Source of the DNA: Clusia tigrina
Lineage: Eukaryota; Arthropoda; Insecta; Diptera; Clusiidae
Assembly (NCBI GenBank): GCA_920105625.2
Contig: OV050033.1
Span: forward strand, 112,801,700 to 112,865,699
DNA length: 64,000 nt
Direction: 5' to 3'
Below, piece after piece: positions 61,344 to 64,000 of the stretch (the first letter of the stretch is position 1; every line of letters begins with the position of its first letter). The position numbers and the translations under genes are program-made. The notes beneath the pieces were generated by a model, which had not been told where the DNA came from, searched no databases, and saw only the letters and a program-made list of their open reading frames with translations.

Positions 61344-63106
61344 CAGTGTTTGATTTGAGACTCAAGGGTAGCATAGCTTTGAGCGATAGCTTAAATTGGC
61401 AAGAGGCTCGGGTACTTTATTGTTACAAAATTTTAAGGTTTTATGACGCTCCAGTAAAAAGTTACAAGCATGTGTATGTTGCAAACTTTGATAGGTATAG
61501 GACGTACCGTATAGAAGTTAGGGCCATTTGAAGTTTTATCAGTGTTTGATTTGGGACCCAAGGGTAGCATAGCTTTGAGCGATAGCTTAAATTGACAAGA
61601 GGCTCAAGTACTTTATTGTTACAAATTTTCAAGGTCTTATGACGATCCAGTAAAAATTTACAAGCATTTGTATGTTACAAACTTTGATAGGTGTAGGACG
61701 TACCGTATAGAGGTTAGGGCCATTTGAAGTTTTATCAGTGTTTGATTTGGGACTCAAGGGTAGCATAGCTTTGAGCGATAACTTAAATTCACAAGAGGCT
61801 CGAGTACTTTATTGTTACAAAATTTCAAGGTTTTATGACGCTCCAGTAAAAAGTTACAAGCATTTGTATGTTGCAAACTTTGATAGGTATAGGACGTACC
61901 GTATAGAAGTTAGTACCATTTGAAGTTTTATCAGTGTTTGATTTGGGACTCAAGGGTAGCATAGCTTTGAGCGATAGCTTAAATTGACAAGAGGCCCGAG
62001 TACTTTATTGTTCCAAAAATTCAAGCTTTTATGACGCTCCAGTAAAAAGTTACAAGCATTTGTATGTTGCAAACTTTGATAGGTGTAGGACTTACCGTAT
62101 AAAAGTTAGGACCATTTAAAGTTTTATCAGTGATTGATTTGGGACTCAAGGGTACCATAACTTTGAGCGATAGCTTAAATTGACAAGAGGCTCGAGAACT
62201 TTACTGTTACAATATTTCAATGTTTTTTGACGCTCCAGTAAAAAGTTACAAGCATTTGTATGTTGCAAACTTTGTTTGGTGTAGGACATACCGTATAGAA
62301 GTTAGGGCCATTTGAAGTTTTATCAGTGTTTGATTTGGGACTCAAGGGTAGCATAGCTTTGAGCGATAGCTTAAATTGACAAGAGGCTCGAGTACTTTAT
62401 TGTTACAAAATTTCAAGGTTTTATGACGCTCCAGTAAAAAAATACAAGCATTTGTATGTTGCAAACTTTGATAGGTGTAGGACGTACCGTAAAGATATTA
62501 GGGCCATTCGAAGTTTTATCAGTGTTTGATTTAGGACTCAAGGGTAGCATAGCTTTGAGCGATAGCTTAAATTGACAAGAGGCTCGAGTACTTTATTGTT
62601 ACAAAATTTCAAGGTTTTATGGTGTTCCAATAAAAACTTACAAGCATTTGTATGTTGCAAACTTTGATTGGTATAGGACGTGCTGTATAGAAGTTAGGGC
62701 CATTTGAAGTTTTATCAGTGTTTGATTTGGGACTCGAGGGTAGCATAGCTTTGAGCGATAACTTAAATTGACAAGAGGCTCGAGTACTTTATTGTTACAA
62801 AATTTCAAGGTTTTATGACGCTCCAGTAAAAAGTTACAAGCATTTGTATGTTGCAAACTTTGATAGGTATAGGACGTACCGTATAGAAGTTAGTACCATT
62901 TGAAGTTTTATCAGTGTTTGATTTGGGACTCAAGGGTAGCATAGCTTTGAGCGATAGCTTAAATTGACAAGAGGCTCGAGTACTTTATTGTTACAAAATT
63001 TCAAGGTTTTATGACGTTCCAGTAAAAAGTTACAAGCATTTGTATGTTGCAAACTTTGGTAGGTGTAGGACGTACCGTATAGAAGTTAGGACCATTTGAA
63101 ATTTAT
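61344..63106 (+). repeat. HOR-F 10-mer, copy 3, incomplete
   Basis: Monomers start at 61344, 61540, 61736, 61932, 62128, 62324, 62520, 62716 and 62912 (195 bp). The first eight follow copies 1 and 2, but 62716 has the C that those copies lost, so it is the older form. The monomer at 62912 begins in the general form and ends like the 59981 monomer (GACGTTCCAG, TTAGGACC), a fusion that joins this copy to the next flank. Confidence 0.9.
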
Positions 63107-64000
63107 CAGTGTTTGATTGGGGACTCAACGGTAGCATAGCTTTGAGCGATAGCTTAAATTGACAAGAGGCTCGAGTACTTTATTGTTACAAAATTTCAAG
63201 GTTTTATGACGCTCCAGTAAAAAGTTACAAGCATTTGTATGTTGCAAACTTTGATAGGTGTAGGACGTACCGTATAGAAGTTAGGGCCATTTGAAGTTTT
63301 ATCAGTTTGTGATTTGGGATTCAATGGTAGCTTAGCTTTGAGCGATAGCTTAAATTGACAAGAGGCTCGAGTACTTTATTGTTACAAAATTTCAAGGTTT
63401 TATGACGCTCCAGTAAAAAGTTACAAGCATTTGTATGTTGCAAACTTTGATAGGTATAGGACATACCGTATATATGTTAGAACCATTTGAAGTTTTATCA
63501 TTGTTTGATTTGGGACTCAAGGGTAGCATAGCTTTGAGCGATAGCTTAAATTGACAAGAGGCTCGAGTACTTTATTGTTACAAGATTTCAAGGTTTTATG
63601 ACGCTCCAGTAAAAAGTTACAAGCATTTGTATGTTGCAAACTTTGATAGGTGTAGGACATACCGTATAGAAGTTAAGGCCATTTGAAGTTTTTTCAGTGT
63701 TTGATTTGGGACTCAAGCGTAGCATATATTTGGGCGATAGCTTAAATTCACAAGAGGCTCGAGTACTTTATTGTTACAAAATTTCAACGTTTTATGACGC
63801 TCCAGTAAAAAGTTACAAGCATTTGTATGTTGCAAACTTTGATAGGTGTAGGACGTACCGTATAGAAGTTAGGGCCATTTGAAGTTTTATCAGTGTTTGA
63901 TTTGGGACTCAAGGGTGGCATAGCTATGAGCGATAGCTTAAATTGACAAGAGGCTCGAGTACTTTATTGTCACAAGATTTCAAGGTTTTATGACGCTCCA
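63107..64000 (+). repeat. HOR-F flank, copy 3, cut by the window edge
   Basis: Monomers at 63107, 63303, 63499, 63695 and 63891 (partial, 110 bp) match 60177-60960 and then, at 63891 (GGGTGGCATAGCTATGAGC), 55365. So this copy keeps the 55365-type monomer that copy 2 lost. The array clearly continues past the right edge. Confidence 0.9.

Larger units (their letters stand above)
1..64000 (+). repeat. Tandem satellite array, 196-bp monomer family, spanning the window
   Basis: Every part of the window can be placed in one head-to-tail repeat. The phase marker ATCAGTGTTTGATTTGGG recurs at 196-bp steps (for example the CAGT starts at 50661, 50857, 51053 and 51249), broken only by length variants of 119, 167, 111, 187, 192, 195 and 198 bp. 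I followed the phase from the first partial monomer (bases 1-88) to the last (63891-64000) and found no unrelated sequence and no inversion. Hand counting gives about 350 monomers. A length near 196 bp, A+T richness and HOR organisation are typical of eukaryotic centromeric or heterochromatic satellites. The family name, chromosome position and host are not deducible from the sequence alone. The strand given is an arbitrary choice of monomer orientation. Confidence 0.98.

Noticed and set aside
1..64000. CRISPR array
   Set aside because: The repeats are 196 bp with no alternation of a short repeat and unique spacers; all sequence between markers is also repeated. No cas genes are present.
1..64000. 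Inserted transposons, LTR fragments or other unique islands
   Set aside because: The monomer phase can be followed through the whole window and every interval is explained by a monomer or a length variant. No target-site duplications, LTRs or long unrelated segments are seen.
1..64000. Telomeric repeat tracts (TTAGGG or TTTAGGG)
   Set aside because: TTAGGG occurs once per monomer within GAAGTTAGGGCC, but never in tandem, so it is only part of the satellite.
1..64000. Inverted satellite blocks (strand switches)
   Set aside because: Orientation markers such as GACAAGAGG and AAAAGTTACAAG read in the same direction throughout. No switch point was found by eye.

Overview
The whole 64,000-base window is one uninterrupted tandem satellite DNA array. 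I find no protein-coding gene, RNA gene, transposon, CRISPR array or unique-sequence island. The basic unit is a 196-bp monomer, about 37% G+C by a hand count of one representative copy, repeated head to tail in one orientation from the first base to the last. I traced about 350 monomer starts: roughly 286 of near full length, 56 short ones (119 bp class) and 8 of intermediate length (167 bp). This points to a eukaryotic nuclear genome, in a heterochromatic, centromeric, pericentromeric or subtelomeric block, probably from a long-read assembly. A plant would fit the monomer length and A+T richness, but I do not recognise the satellite family and cannot name the organism.

The array is built as nested higher-order repeats (HORs), and these change along the window. 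From 1 to about 18,209 lies HOR-A, a 2,513-bp 14-mer (11 full plus 3 short monomers), with three full-length copies and five truncated or rearranged ones. From 18,210 to about 23,521 the HOR-A pattern is scrambled and a 1,218-bp 7-mer is locally duplicated. From 23,522 to about 31,018 lies HOR-B (spacing 4,788 bp, falling to 4,592 bp after loss of one monomer). From 33,219 to 37,833 lies HOR-C (3,231 bp, with a nested 1,022-bp duplication). From 37,834 to 43,168 there is a mosaic related to the next block. From 43,169 to 52,816 a 4,824-bp unit is present twice, containing a 2,156-bp 11-mer (HOR-E) that also occurs in tandem up to 54,384. From 54,385 to the end lies HOR-F, a 1,959-bp 10-mer inside a larger repeat of about 5.3-5.6 kb.

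The short monomers are dense in the left part and almost absent after about 49.9 kb. The array therefore reads as a record of unequal crossing-over, segmental duplication and gene conversion between monomers. The open reading frames that can be drawn through it (about 60 to 86 codons) are by-products of the repeat. They recur with the repeat periods, the forward ones begin at GTG and most reverse ones at TTG, and 196 bp is not a multiple of three, so no frame stays open. I do not see a hidden gene system here. The interest is the satellite itself and its multi-level repeat structure.
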